A DNA stretch of 64,000 nt from Saposhnikovia divaricata (Eukaryota > Streptophyta > Magnoliopsida > Apiales > Apiaceae). The notes under the pieces were generated by a model. It was not told where the DNA came from. It did no database searches and worked only from the letters and a program-made list of their open reading frames with translations. The position numbers were made by a program, and so were the translations under genes. Below, piece after piece: positions 13,240-24,267 of the stretch (positions are counted from its first letter, which is position 1; each line of letters starts with the position of its first letter). Location: contig CM071597.1 in NCBI GenBank assembly GCA_036435485.1, positions 173,768,147-173,832,146 on the forward strand, read 5' to 3'.

Positions 13240-13520
13240 ATGCCTCACCTGGCATTATTATTATTATTTTCGTACATTCCTTACCAGAATTCTATTTTTG
13301 AAACTCAGAATATTACCCTTTTTCCTTATAAGGTTTCTTAGGTCATCAGCATCATTCCTCCTGTATTTTCTAGGTACAGGGTATATCAAAGTATCATTAA
13401 TCAGTCCTATAACAATTCTGTCTATCTATTTTCCGAAACTCCTTTCAATAAATCCATAAAGATTATTGATGCCTTGGTTAATCCAACTTATCTCATCCAA
13501 ATTCACAATGTCTTTATTAG
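13240..13520 (-). pseudogene. Reverse transcriptase remnant of element A (catalytic palm region)
   Basis: On the reverse strand a frame reads FMDLLKGVSEN, then after a stop VIGLINDTLIYPVP. These match the Ty3/gypsy RT order 'AFMDLMNRVF' followed by the 'FIDDILIYS' catalytic block. The first aspartate of the catalytic pair is changed to asparagine, and stops and frame slips break the rest. Element C has the counterpart at about 54660-54800. It lies where RT is expected, downstream of the zinc-knuckle remnant. Confidence 0.65.
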
Positions 13521-14069
13521 GGGTAATGCCATCCTTTGTGCATCCCCGGGGTTCGACTTAAATTATGGATATCCTATTCTCATTTCTATTTTCAAGAAAT
13601 GCTTACATCCTTTAATTAACAATCAGATCACATATCCTTAATAAGGGTCTCTTTTCAATCGTTCTTATCTTGATAATCTATAGGTTGCTTAATGCTAGCC
13701 TTTTCTTTCGAATTGACGTCAGTCTACATGACCTTTCGAAAGAAAACCTATGTCTATCCGCTCTTCTTATAGAACTTGATAATGGTAGCAAGGATGTTCT
13801 GGAAGATAATGGTCGAGTTCAACGTGAATCTCTTAATACCTATTACTTTTCTTAAGGATATTCTGTTTCAGATAATATTTATGCATCATACAGCACCATC
13901 TCTGACACTCTTCATAAACCTCCATTGATGTAAAATCCCATCGTCATGTACCTCAATTCACTTTACTTCTCTTTCTAGCTCATAAGCTGGTCAATCATAT
14001 ACGCTTTAATCACTTCACTTTATATCCAAAGTTCTCGCGGTTGGTGCTTGGTTAGAAGCACCCCGCTTT

Positions 14070-14138
14070 GTCCTTACATTGCTGGTCTAGTCACTTTATA
14101 ATTCTTTGCCACATGGCCCCAAGTGGCCGCGCTACAGC
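14070..14138 (-). pseudogene. Gag zinc-knuckle remnant of element A
   Basis: The reverse strand reads C....GHVAKNYKVTRPA and, a little further on, PTARTLDIK. This resembles the Tekay-type gag end (C-x2-C-x3-GH-x4-C) followed by the protease leader. The first cysteine pair and the last cysteine are degraded and a stop follows. Identification is by likeness to the family; the decay leaves some doubt. Confidence 0.5.
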
Positions 14139-15225
14139 ATGTGGGTTTAGGGTTAACTAATGACATTACTTTTTTAGCAATTGCCAGAATAGCGCCTCCT
14201 TCGTCCATAGCGAAGATAAATAAACTAGGGTAGGTTACACTTATCAATATGCTTTTTCCCGCGTACTCTTAAACTTTTTCTTTTTGTGTTTGTTCACTGC
14301 TTTCCTTTACACATCAATCTTATGTACCAGAGTAGCATAGTCACTCAACTTGAGCACTGCCACTCTTCGTTCATCCCTCTTCCTCGATACCTTCTGATCT
14401 TTTCAAAATTTTACTCCATATAAGTCTCAATCAACTTCTCGGTACCGTCTCTGGTCACCTTTCCTTTATTTTTTATTTTTTATCTTTTCAACTTCTCTTA
14501 TCAACCCCATGTGCTACATAAGCTTAACACTTTTGGCATAATAGCCTTTTCATTTAAGTCAATCCCGGAATTTCTCAGTCCGTTTTGGTCCTTAAATACA
14601 TTTCCCTTTTACCGTCCAATCTCAACTTCATCCTTTTGTCCCTTCAATCAATTGTAATAATCAGGGTTTGTTCACCAACCCATATAGCGGCTACCTTACC
14701 CAATCCACAGGGTTCGCTCCAGTTTCCACTCTCTTCAGTGACGTTCTCTGGTAATCAGAAAGATAAGGTTTGCCAAAATATGTTGAATTTCTTTCCAGAA
14801 TCAGGAAAATTTTGGTTAATCCATCCACCCACTGGTAATACTAAGAAGATCAATTTCAAAACCTAAAGAACAGTTCTATGAACATCCAAGCAGGTGGAAT
14901 CGTAAGTAGTTATAATAACAGAATGATTGACATAAAGTCAGAAGTTTTTTTTTTAACCACTGGAAAGGAACCAAATATATACATCCCACAGAAGGGAAAT
15001 CAAAAGTTTCAAACTGAAACATGCCATATCTTCCTGATACATATACGTCTTAATAATCGATACCACCAAATGTCAGTCTACCTAACCACTAGTCTCAGAA
15101 GGACCACTACCATCGGAGTTAGTCGTTCCACAACATTGGCACTACCAAGGCCATTCGAATCTGGTGAACCGTGATGTCTGAATGCATCCACAATTATTCT
15201 GCCGTGCTGCATAAGCACACCACCT
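14139..15225 (-). other. Interior of element A without a readable frame
   Basis: The stretch is collinear with about 55600-56360 of element C (shared blocks such as the CACTGGAAAGGAA region). No domain is readable on either strand. Short frames on the + strand near 14585-15174 are antisense to the element and have no support. Confidence 0.5.
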
Positions 15226-15229
15226 AAAC

Positions 15230-15600
15230 CTATATGAGGTGCTTCATAATATATCACAAAGTCTTCCTTGTTCCATTAGGCAATGCCCACGCTGGGTCGC
15301 CTCCAATTTCCTCTTTAGCTCCAGGAAGATTTTCTCACATTTTCCTATTCACTCAAACTTCTTAGTTTTACAAATAAGTCGGGTTACGGGACTGCAATCT
15401 TTGTAAAGTCCTGAACAAATCTTTTGTAATACCTGGTGAATCTTAGAAAATTTCTCACCTTAGTCGGTGTGGTTGGCCTTTCTCAATTAAAACTACCTTT
15501 AACTTGGCGGGGTCAACCAACACTACTCAATATTGATCGCATGTCCTAATAACTAAACATTATTTTATCAGAATTCACACTTCGAGAACTTGGCATGCAC
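15230..15600 (-). pseudogene. Out-of-place RT-RNase H fragment in element A
   Basis: Read on the reverse strand in three slipping frames: HAKFSKCEF, then VDPAKLK, then PTKVRNFLRFTRYYKRFVQD, then EKCEKIFLELK, then DFVIY and GVLMQHGRII. This is the order of the Ty3/gypsy RT-to-RNase H connection (KFSKCEFW, VDPAK, FLGLAGYYRRF, SFLELK, DFVIYCDAS, GVLMQ). Several stops and frameshifts kill it. It lies between the PBS and the zinc-knuckle remnant, upstream of the second RT piece, so the gag-pol order is disturbed. Confidence 0.75.
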
Positions 15601-15649
15601 TTGATCTTTCAGGTTTCATCTCAAAACATTCTCCATTACCTCTTAACCA

Positions 15650-16788
15650 CTGATCGTATTACTTGATCCTTTTTTATGATTCAACATCGGAGTAAACTTA
15701 ATGTAACTACTATAATCCATGCAAGGAAAAGAAAGAATTTAATATTCCTCTCAATCACATGCATCTAATGTTTCTGGTTTATCATTTTACTAGAGTTGAA
15801 ATAAACCTATACTTAGTCCCTAACAGTAGTCTTATTATGGGTTCATCATAGACTCACTGGTCTTTTCCTCTTTTGGGTCATGAGATCATCGTCTCACTTA
15901 CTACTTCCTTATATAAATTTGTGCAATCATACCATCACTACCCAATGTTTTTACTTTCTAAGCTGATCTATTCATAAAATGAACATTTCCCTGAGTAAAA
16001 CCACCTCATCATTCTCGATTTGACTTCATAAATTTTAACCTAGGAAATCTACCTTCTCATGGTGAATTACCATTGACAATATTCACACTAATCCATTTAT
16101 CAAATGATATGGCACTTGCTGCCTCTATCTCAACTGTTCCTGGAGACTCTGCTCCCCGTTCTATATCGATGTCTTTGATAATCATGCATCATTCTAACTC
16201 TTTTCTCATTAATATGAAAGTCTCTAAGGATTCTTATCCATCCTAAGGTAAGAGTTCAGGTAATCCTTCCCATCCGTCATAATTGCTGGTACTACCTCTG
16301 GTAGTCCGGCTATGAATCCCATATAAAATTTTAGTTCTCTTAATAATATCTCAGTTCTTTACGCTCACTTCTCTGAGCACTATACCTTAACCCGCAAGGC
16401 TGGCTAATCGTATGCAGCAGGCTCGAAGACCCCTGGTTCTGGAAGTTTTTACAATCTCTCTGGCTGCAACCCTCATTTCCTCAAGGGTAAACTCCTTATC
16501 CTTCACAGGATTCACCCCCTTAGCTGGAACCTCCTCCGGGTTCGCAGTAGGGTATTATATCGAATCTATAAGCCGATCGTCGGTCATATAATAAAGCATC
16601 ATCGTGCTGCTGCTCACAATCCTCAAGGTCTGTCGCCTTGCTCGTCGATTCGATATCGAGCAAAGTTATTATTATGATACTTAAGAGTTCCCATAAGGGT
16701 TTTAGGTGAACTTGGCAAGAGTTCTTATTATCTTAGTGAATTTATTGTTATAACGTCGCCTCATCTCTGGGACATATAACTCTCACTA
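15650..16788 (-). other. Leader/gag zone of element A, no frame
   Basis: No recognisable coding sequence. The block at about 16280-16340 (GACTACCAGAGGTAGTACCAGC on the element strand, here split by line) is also present in element C near 57110-57150 and in looser form in B near 31508-31530. The interiors are thus homologous although none is coding. Confidence 0.5.
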
Positions 16789-16796
16789 TGATACCA
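16789..16796 (-). other. Primer binding site of element A (initiator tRNA-Met)
   Basis: The element strand reads TGGTATCA five bases inside the 5' LTR. This is the complement of the 3' end of plant initiator tRNA-Met, the usual primer of Ty3/gypsy chromoviruses. The following bases (TAGTGAGAG) have drifted from the usual GAGC. Confidence 0.8.
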
Positions 16797-16800
16797 TTTC

Positions 16801-19800
16801 TATAACAGCCCTAGATCCGGGGTCGGGGACCTGGTCGTTACGGTCTCATATTCCATAAACAATACTTGCACTTGAATCAAAATAAATAAATAGCATGCTA
16901 TGACCCCACAGTAATATCACATCACACACAACCAATTATAGTCCCAAAGATGAAATTGAAATAATACTCTAATCATAGGATCCACAAGTTATAAGTCATT
17001 ACAACCCAAAATGATTACAGAATAAATTTAATAGTTTCTTTCCGTTGATTAACATAGATCATACATATAAGTAAGTCTGATACATAAAAGCTACTAGTCT
17101 AGCTTACTGGTTGCTCCTGCCTCACCAATGGCTGATATGACAATAGCGGGTAACCCTCTAACGGCTATCACCTGATTGCGTTGAGTGCGCCTTGTGCAGG
17201 CCATCAGATCTAGCTGTTGTTGTGATATAATAAATAAAGAAAGGGTGAGCAATAGCCCACCAACAATAATGTATATTTAAAATATATATATATATATATA
17301 ACCATTCAAAAGTATTTTTAAAACCATATGTCATGCATTAACGAACATAGTGCCAGTATAATATAAACGATGAAGTTACCAGGTAACTCAGAGTTCTTTT
17401 AGTTCTGAACAGTTTTCAAACCCTGTCAACATGAGTGATACTTCATGTTGCAGAAAATAAATAGATTTGAATGATGAACCAATGCTGGAGTATGTCACGC
17501 CGGATGACACCACCTTACGATGATCAGTCGCAGGTCGTGCATCTCAAAATTTGTTTCTCTACATGTAGAAGGAAGAACATATGGACACCACCATACGCCG
17601 GATCTCCCTAGCCATCTTTGGGCTTGGTCGGGGCCGGCGCCACTCAGACCCTATTTCTCGGATGGACTGTCCCACAGCCTCTTATACCAGTTTCAATGAT
17701 GGACTGTCCCACAACCTCTTACACATTATACAAATACTCCTCGTTCGAATAAATCCATGACTCTGAAACGTAAAGCTCGTCCCCCTTTCCCCAAGTGTAA
17801 TACTTGTTGATAGGACTCCACAAGGTAGTCGTATCTAGTTGGAAAGGAAAATTCACCAATATTTCCCAAGCTGTTGCTTGTTAATGGATATCGACTTGTT
17901 CCAACAATCTTACCCCTCGAACGATGAGGAAGTAACACAGAGACTCGTCTTGATAAATAGCAACCAAGTTGCGAGTGAAAAAAATAGTTTTAAAAGATTT
18001 ATGACCGGGTAGTCAAACAAAATAAATAATAGCTCTCAAGTAAGGTTCCCTTATATTTTGAAAGATAGCTTTAAATGAAGAAAATGGAGTTTTGGGAACC
18101 TCTCCTTGATAAAATAATCATAATAAGGCTCAAGAGTATTTTACGTAATATTTGGAGGTGGAAGATAATATTTGAATAAAATGAATCATTTTTAAAACTA
18201 GTTAAAAGAAATAAATAAATATTCCAAGAATATTTATTAAACCATAAATATTTCCAGAATATTCTTAATATAAAATATTGCTCATAATTAACCCTCGAAT
18301 GAATATATAAAGTATTCACGAAATAAATAATTCCTCGAATGAATATTCTAAATAATATTCAATAAATAAGTAAGACATTAAATGGGTTTTCAGAATAATA
18401 TACCTTGCAGAAATAAAGCTCAAATGAATATTCCAAATAATATTCATTAAATAAATAAACTCAAATGAATATTCCAAAATAATATTCCTCTAAATCAATA
18501 AGCTCAAATGAATATTCAAAATAATATTCATTAAATAAATAATCTCGAATGAACATTCAAATAATATTCCATAAATAATTAATGGAAAAATATTTACTTA
18601 AATATTTTCCTTAGAAAATAATCACAATATATCAAGAAATACTGACTCCCGGTCTATATTTGAATGAGATTATATGCCCTTCACTAAGGGTCTTAGCAAT
18701 ATCCGGCTTATAACTAGTATATCTCGTATCTAACTTATAAGCCAACATCAAATCATGGAACAAGTATCACAATATAATTTGAAAGCAGGCATGCTTGCTA
18801 TGGCATATGTATAGCAACAATCAATCATATATATTATCAGAACAATAGTTCCAAAGTATTGGAAACTTGCCTGGTAATCTGGTAGGGATAGTGTGCTCTG
18901 GGTCAGTTCGGTGATCTATAAATAATCAAATATCCGAGATTAGTTACTTAACGCTTTGAATGGTTAAGTATATACTTTACTTAGGTTAAAACACGTTTTC
19001 GAGTTATCTCGTTATGTACACTCTAGTGTAACTCTTATTAACACCGTTATGATCCGACACTTGCTCATTATCAAGGCATGTCATTACACTTACACTTGGT
19101 ACCTTAAGTTATATAAGTTCTAAGGTCGGTCGTTTACCAACAAAGATTATACCTCGATATTTATTGTCCAATTTCTAAGTTATAACCAAGTATACCTCAA
19201 AGGGGTTCATTCGCACTTAACCTCGATTCGAACATTTTTATAAAATCGAAAAACGATTCGCTTGACATGAGGTTTTATCTCACACCTTCCTTATGATCTC
19301 TAGTATTTAATTACCAAGATTCGTCACGGAATTATTCATGTTAAGGGGGTTCAATTTCTGTTACAAACTCGCACTTACGATTTCGAACTACTTTCACTAA
19401 ATCGACCATAACTCCTAAACCGTAAGTCCGTTTGCTTTGATTCTCATGCCAAAACGTTCTATGACTCGAGATCTATAAGGGTAGGTCATATATTCATCAA
19501 GGCCAGAAAATTAACCCAACCGTTATGCACGAATTTTAAGGATTTAACGAAATTTCGGCATTACGACGGCTATAAATCGAACGTTTCTAAATTTATAACA
19601 TCACAACCAAGCCACACCGGGCATTCCACCAATCTTATACACATGATATTCATCTTAACAAGTCCAAGAACATCTCACTACACCATCTTATTCATCATAT
19701 TACCTAGATTAACTAAAACACTACATAATCATGCTTATAATACACCATATTCATAACTAATCTCAAAACCACCAAGAACATACATAAAACTTAAGATTCA

Positions 19801-21075
19801 ACCAAGGGTTTCAAGTGGTATACCTTCCTTGGAGTGTGTACTAGCCATAATAAACCTTGTATAGTCCTTGTACATGCTTAAGCTACCTTAGATCATCCAA
19901 AGAAACCAAGAAAACAAAATTAGTTCTTGAAAGTTACTATTCACCCTCATCTTTGATGATTTTATTAGATATGCTAGACTTGGAATTTAAGGCTCAAATT
20001 CATAGGATAACTATGATATGTAATGTAGTACTCACCATAAAAATCTTAGGATCAAATAATGGTTGGAGGTTGGATTTTGGTTTTGGAATTAAGCGAAGGG
20101 CCGAATGGATGTAAATGAGAGAGAGATGGAGTTTTGCTTGCTTTGCTCTTTCTCTTTTGATCTAATCTTGTATTATTATGATAATATCTATCCTAAAGCT
20201 ACTTTATTAAAGTGGTGTGGTCATGCATGAGCTAATCAAGTGGACAAGTGTTGTGATTTTGTGGGTTGATGATGAGATTAAGCTAAGTACTTGGTTGGTT
20301 TTCTAAGTATGCTAGTTATCTTGCTAATTACTTGGTTCATTGATCTTATCCTCTTGCACATGCATGCACCTTGGCTCTCTGTTTGTTTCTTTGTCCGATT
20401 ATTGCTCAATTTTATTAATCGTTCGGAGGAATATCTCGAGTATTTCTAGTTAGGGTTTTACCGGAAACCGCCTTGATATTTCTGCTAACATCTTTAATCC
20501 TCCTTTATAATTCTTGAATTTAAATCCCTAAATCTCTTTAATAAATCCTTAAATCATTCAGTGTCTAGAGAAATCTTGGAGAAAATTAAAATACTATTTT
20601 TAGGATTCTGATATCGTTTACATACACTTATATTGCCTATCGGTCATTAATACCAACTCAGAAATCCATTCTGAATACTCCTATATATCATCATCTGATA
20701 ATATTCCAATTTCCACCAAAACACTATTCAATGCTTATCTTCTCTTTAACTATTATAATTAGAAAAATGTTCTCGCGCTTTCTCGAGCGTTCCTTAACCC
20801 TTTTACGGAACCACTAGACTTATAACAGATATCGATTTGGATGACATGAGAATACTTCCTCTGTTTGTATACCATATCTTACTTTCTTGACGATAGATTA
20901 TTCTTACCTAAGTTGTCAACCAATTGCAGCATTCATAACATATAAACATTTGAATCCAAATCCATTCAACACTCATTCTTTCAACCACTGATACATTGCA
21001 GTCGTAACCACTATTCATTCATACTCCAATACGTAATAAAAGTTTTAATTCCTACCAAAAATCTGAGTTCTTACA
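16801..21075 (-). repeat. 5' LTR of element A
   Basis: Direct repeat of 6495-10819. Its + strand start is TATAACAGCC, so the terminal TG has mutated to TA; it ends GAGTTCTTACA. It carries the hairpin at 17243-17261, a short (TA)n run near 17281-17300 absent from the other LTR, and the palindrome array at about 18130-18610. Confidence 0.9.
18130..18610. repeat. Palindrome array in element A 5' LTR
   Basis: Same arrangement of AATGAATATT/AATATTCATT hairpin units as in the sister LTR, with point differences between copies. Confidence 0.7.
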
Positions 21076-21777
21076 TTTATAGTCTGTTCTGACAGGCAAA
21101 GGCGACACTGTGGTTTCAGTGGCAATGTATAAAAGCAGCTTTAGTGAGTTTAAGTAGCACACGCATATAAGTGTTGGACTGCATGAGCTATTGAGCTTAC
21201 CAGGAGACTACAGCCAATAGAGGTCTATAAGATAAATGGAAAACTTAACAGAGGTTGAGTTGTTTAGACATTGGAAGTAGGCCTTTCTAAGTAGACACAT
21301 AGGTGTTTACTAATACTAACCCACGAGTGTAAATGATATTGTAACTTGAGAGGGTTAGTAAAAATAATAATCTACAATACTTTGTCAATTGTCATAGCAA
21401 ACTTGCAGTGTCATCTAGCATTCTAGCCTATGAATAATTCAATACTAGACAAAATGAAGAATTACAATAGCTACAACAAATTTAACAGATTTAGAATTTG
21501 TTAGGGACTGTAAAGCGTGAAACGTCTATGAGAGACGGGACATTCCACATCCTTTTTCTCACTTTGTCGAGTGCATTTTCCGAGGATTTTACTAATATAA
21601 ATTTAAACATCTATAGATTTTGAGGGGGCGTTTCTCCTCTCTCCACACCTCAAAATAGTAATTGTATAAAAATGAATAGGAATGTATGATTTAAATCATT
21701 AACATACACTTTTTCGTATTTTAATATAAATACATTTTTAATTTACATGTTAGAATATGAAAAAAAAATTATGGTAG
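21076..21777. other. Host DNA between element A and the CACTA transposon
   Basis: About 700 bp of non-LTR sequence. It starts with the target copy TTTAT and a possible terminal exon (21096-21157). The rest is AT-rich without a readable gene. It ends with TAG, the target site of the CACTA element. Confidence 0.6.
21096..21157 (+). CDS. Possible last exon of an unidentified host gene
   Basis: A TTCTGACAG acceptor is followed by an open frame reading GKGDTVVSVAMYKSSFSEFK and a TAG stop at 21155-21157. Together with 5886-5917 and 6031-6171 it may be the end of one gene, with element A in the intron between. The residues look protein-like but I do not recognise the family; the join between exons is inferred. 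Confidence 0.35.
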
Positions 21778-22380
21778 CACTACAAGAAATCTGGCAATAG
21801 ACGACACGTATCAGACAACACCCATAGAAAAAAGTGTTGCCCGAAATGATCAGACAACTGTTATTTTCCTACTCGAGAAATTATTGTGTAATCCAACATT
21901 CACACAATGGGCCAAAACCGTTGTGTGATAAATCTTACCAGACAAGCATTTCTTTACCAGGGGTGTTGTGTAAATGCATAAGTATTTTTAAAATTAGACA
22001 AGCGTTAGCAAATAAGTGTTGTGTGAATGCCTGCAACACAATATCCCGGAAAACCGTTGTTGTATTCAGACAAGTGTTTTTAGGTCTGTTGTCTAAGTAG
22101 CAGTCATACAATATGTTATCCATAGTGTTGTGTGACAGTGAACCAACACACAACATTTTTTAGAAATATTATGTGAAGGAAGCATAGACAATACTTCGTA
22201 AAAAGTATTGTTAGAATGAGACAAGTGGTTTCCAATGTGGTGTTGTGTAATGATATTTAACATAAGTGCTTTACATAGTGTTTTATGAACTTAATCCAAC
22301 ACACAATAGGTTCTGGCCTATTGTGTGTTTCAACTCATACAAGTGTCTTCTGTTTAAAACTGTTGTCTAATGAACTGTAC
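21778..22380. repeat. Left terminus and subterminal repeats of the Pack-CACTA
   Basis: After the CACTA terminus come more than a dozen short units such as AGACAA..GTTGTGT, GTGTTGTGTG and CAACACA in both orientations. In known CACTA elements such units bind the transposase. The small open frames across 21834-22156 fall in these repeats and are not genes. Confidence 0.75.
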
Positions 22381-22528
22381 ATGAAAAAAAACATATTTAA
22401 AAGATGACTAACCTACCAAATTGGCATCCAACAAATCAACAAAGGCCAAACAGAAGAAAACAAACCAACCAACAATCTATCAAGAGTTATAGTTACAAAT
22501 TAAAGAGCACAAATTAATTTATTACATT

Positions 22529-22850
22529 CACTACAAGAAAAACGCATTTCGGCGATCGCCTATCAGCAACCACTATCGGTAGCTGATAGCTATCAGTGAC
22601 TGACTCCGGTCGAAAATACCGGTCGCATATAATCTGGTCGCTAATATGCATTATTGCGACCACTTTCTGCGACCGCGGGATCGGCGTCTGACATTATCGA
22701 CCAATTGAGGTCGCTAATAATAGCAACGCTTATCAGCTAGTGACGTTGGTCGCTACTAACAACGATCACTATTAGCGACCAAATTCGATTGCTAATAATA
22801 GCGACCATTATTAGCAACCGACTGCGGTGGCTGATGCTCGATAATTAAAA
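22529..22850. mobile_element. Terminus of a second, different CACTA element
   Basis: CACTACAAGAAAAACGCATT at 22529 is a good CACTA end, followed by a different subterminal motif (TAGCGACCA / TGGTCGCTA in both orientations) up to about 22850. I find no matching CTTGTAGTG end with this motif in the window. It is thus a truncated or solitary end nested in the larger element, or its partner has been lost. Confidence 0.6.
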
Positions 22851-23214
22851 TTTAATTATTTTTCTATTTTTCCAGATTTACCATAATGTTATCCCTGTTT
22901 TGTACCAACATATTCACAACAATACAAACATCTCCTTTGTCCCAACACATTCACGAGAATATAAACATTTAAAAATCCAAATAATCGAATAAATAAAGTT
23001 CAAATCATTTTAGTTTACATCCAATATCTTGATAACAATCTCCAGTCGGATACAAAACTTTTATGATCCTGTACAGATCTTTTACTTTCTACATTTCAGA
23101 TACCCCAAGCAACAACATTAAATTTTACAAAGACACAAAGTTGTTGCAAATCATGCTGGAGTGCTCCACTGAGTTGATTGTGTAATCTTCACCTTCTCTC
23201 TGCAGGTTCTCTTT
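22851..23214. other. Pack-CACTA interior, no gene seen
   Basis: AT-rich sequence following the nested CACTA end. I see no exon on either strand before the small terminal exon at 23215. Confidence 0.4.
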
Positions 23215-23257
23215 AGAGTGAAGACTTACTAGAATTCTTCCCTGACTTCATAGCCTG
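23215..23257 (-). pseudogene. Possible terminal exon of the unidentified captured gene
   Basis: On the reverse strand, TATACGCAG is followed by AMKSGKNSSKSSL and a stop. It lies downstream of three other reverse-strand exon-like blocks (24157-24267, 23930-24004, 23599-23715), so it may be the last exon of the same captured fragment. Short and low in complexity; support is modest. Confidence 0.3.
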
Positions 23258-23598
23258 CGTATACAAGAAAATTTCACAAGTCAACAAATAACAATTTACT
23301 TCTATACTCTCATGAACTCTTTTGCATATTGATGGCTAAAATTAATATATAAGATATACTCTTAAAAGCCTTTGTAATAAGGTAATGCACAAATGCAGTA
23401 TATAACCACATGTACCATTGGCCAATAATATCAATAGTTTGGAGAAGAAAATGCTCAAATCTAAGATCCAGGCTTTTCAGTGTTGCATATATAGTCCAAT
23501 TATAAATAGAAAACAAACAGGCCAAGATGTTAATTCTATGGAATCAGAAGTGCAAAAGAATATACTACACATATATAACACTGTTACATTATGAAGAT

Positions 23599-23715
23599 TG
23601 TGTACCAAATATTTATTCCCATTTTCAGCAGATGGAAAGAAACCCAAGTAGATATAGCGTTTCACATCCCTAAATGACCGATATTGCTTCTCCAGATCCC
23701 TTGTGATAATAGGAC
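23599..23715 (-). pseudogene. Frameshifted duplicate of the exon at 24157-24267
   Basis: The reverse strand matches 24157-24267 over nearly the whole length (RDVKRYIYLGFFPSAE versus TDVKRFIYLGLFPSAE) with the same acceptor-like CAG before it. A two-base gap near the start shifts the frame and leaves an early stop in the frame entered from the acceptor. The donor is weaker (GTACAC). The copies diverge enough to predate the recent insertions. Confidence 0.5.
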
Positions 23716-23929
23716 TGCATCCACACAAACATTGTCATAGCCATTGAACATACTTTAGAAACAAGTTCTTATTTAATATCATCATCAAGCTTGCATACAA
23801 TTTGTCTTATAGAGAAACGATTTCAGTATCGATCATGCCTCTAGCAGTCTAACTCATGGAACGTTCATTCAGATTTATAGGCATGCACATACACATACAT
23901 ATATGAAGGTCCAGTAGAGTTTAACTTAC

Positions 23930-24004
23930 GAAATCAAGCCTTCAACTTGCATGGCAGCGTGTCTCACGTATCCAGCCTTTGAGCCAAGTGAAGCCACGTC
24001 TCTC
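23930..24004 (-). pseudogene. Captured exon of an unidentified gene
   Basis: A 75 bp block on the reverse strand lies between TTTGCAG and a strong GTAAGTT donor. One frame is open throughout (RDVASLGSKAGYVRHAAMQV...). The frame would need a phase-1 entry, which does not fit the phase-0 end of the preceding block at 24157, so an exon may be missing between them. Product not recognised. Confidence 0.45.
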
Positions 24005-24156
24005 CTGCAAATTTATCAGAGCACATCTAAATGATTTTAACGAATCGCAAAAAATTTATGATGTGAGTACTCAGTTGCCTCAAATAATTGTGTAATCTAT
24101 CTCATTGATGTAAATGTCATACACCACCAGTTAAGTTTGTTTTTTTAGAATCTCAC

Positions 24157-24267
24157 CAAATATTTACTCTCGTTTTCAGCCGATGGAAATAAACCCAAGT
24201 AGATAAAGCGTTTTACATCTGTAAATGATTGGTATTGTTTTTCTCCCAATTTTTCGTGATAATAGAA
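24157..24267 (-). pseudogene. Captured exon of an unidentified gene, intact copy
   Basis: This 111 bp reverse-strand exon starts after ACTTGCAG and ends before GTGAGATTC, both good splice sites. It encodes 37 residues with no stop, beginning FYYHEKLGEKQYQSF and including VKRFIYLGLFPSAEN. The residue pattern is clearly protein-like, but I cannot name the family. No promoter, start codon or full gene accompanies it, so it is taken as a captured piece in the Pack-CACTA. Confidence 0.5.

Larger units (their letters stand above)
6495..21075 (-). mobile_element. Element A: full-length, decayed Ty3/gypsy-like LTR retrotransposon, 14.6 kb
   Basis: Two direct ~4.3 kb LTRs (6495-10819 and 16801-21075) flank a ~6 kb interior on the reverse strand. 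A tRNA-Met type PBS sits just inside the right LTR and a PPT just inside the left one, which fixes the orientation. Flanking pentamers are TTTGT and TTTAT, a target duplication with one mismatch. The interior holds remnants of RT-RNase H, a gag zinc knuckle and a second RT, all with stops. The LTRs differ at about twenty sites in the first ~310 bp that I compared, so this is the oldest of the three complete elements. It cannot make its own proteins. Confidence 0.9.

Noticed and set aside
21834..22156. Two overlapping frames at the left end of the CACTA element
   Set aside because: They are made of subterminal repeats (GTGTTGT/ACAACAC).
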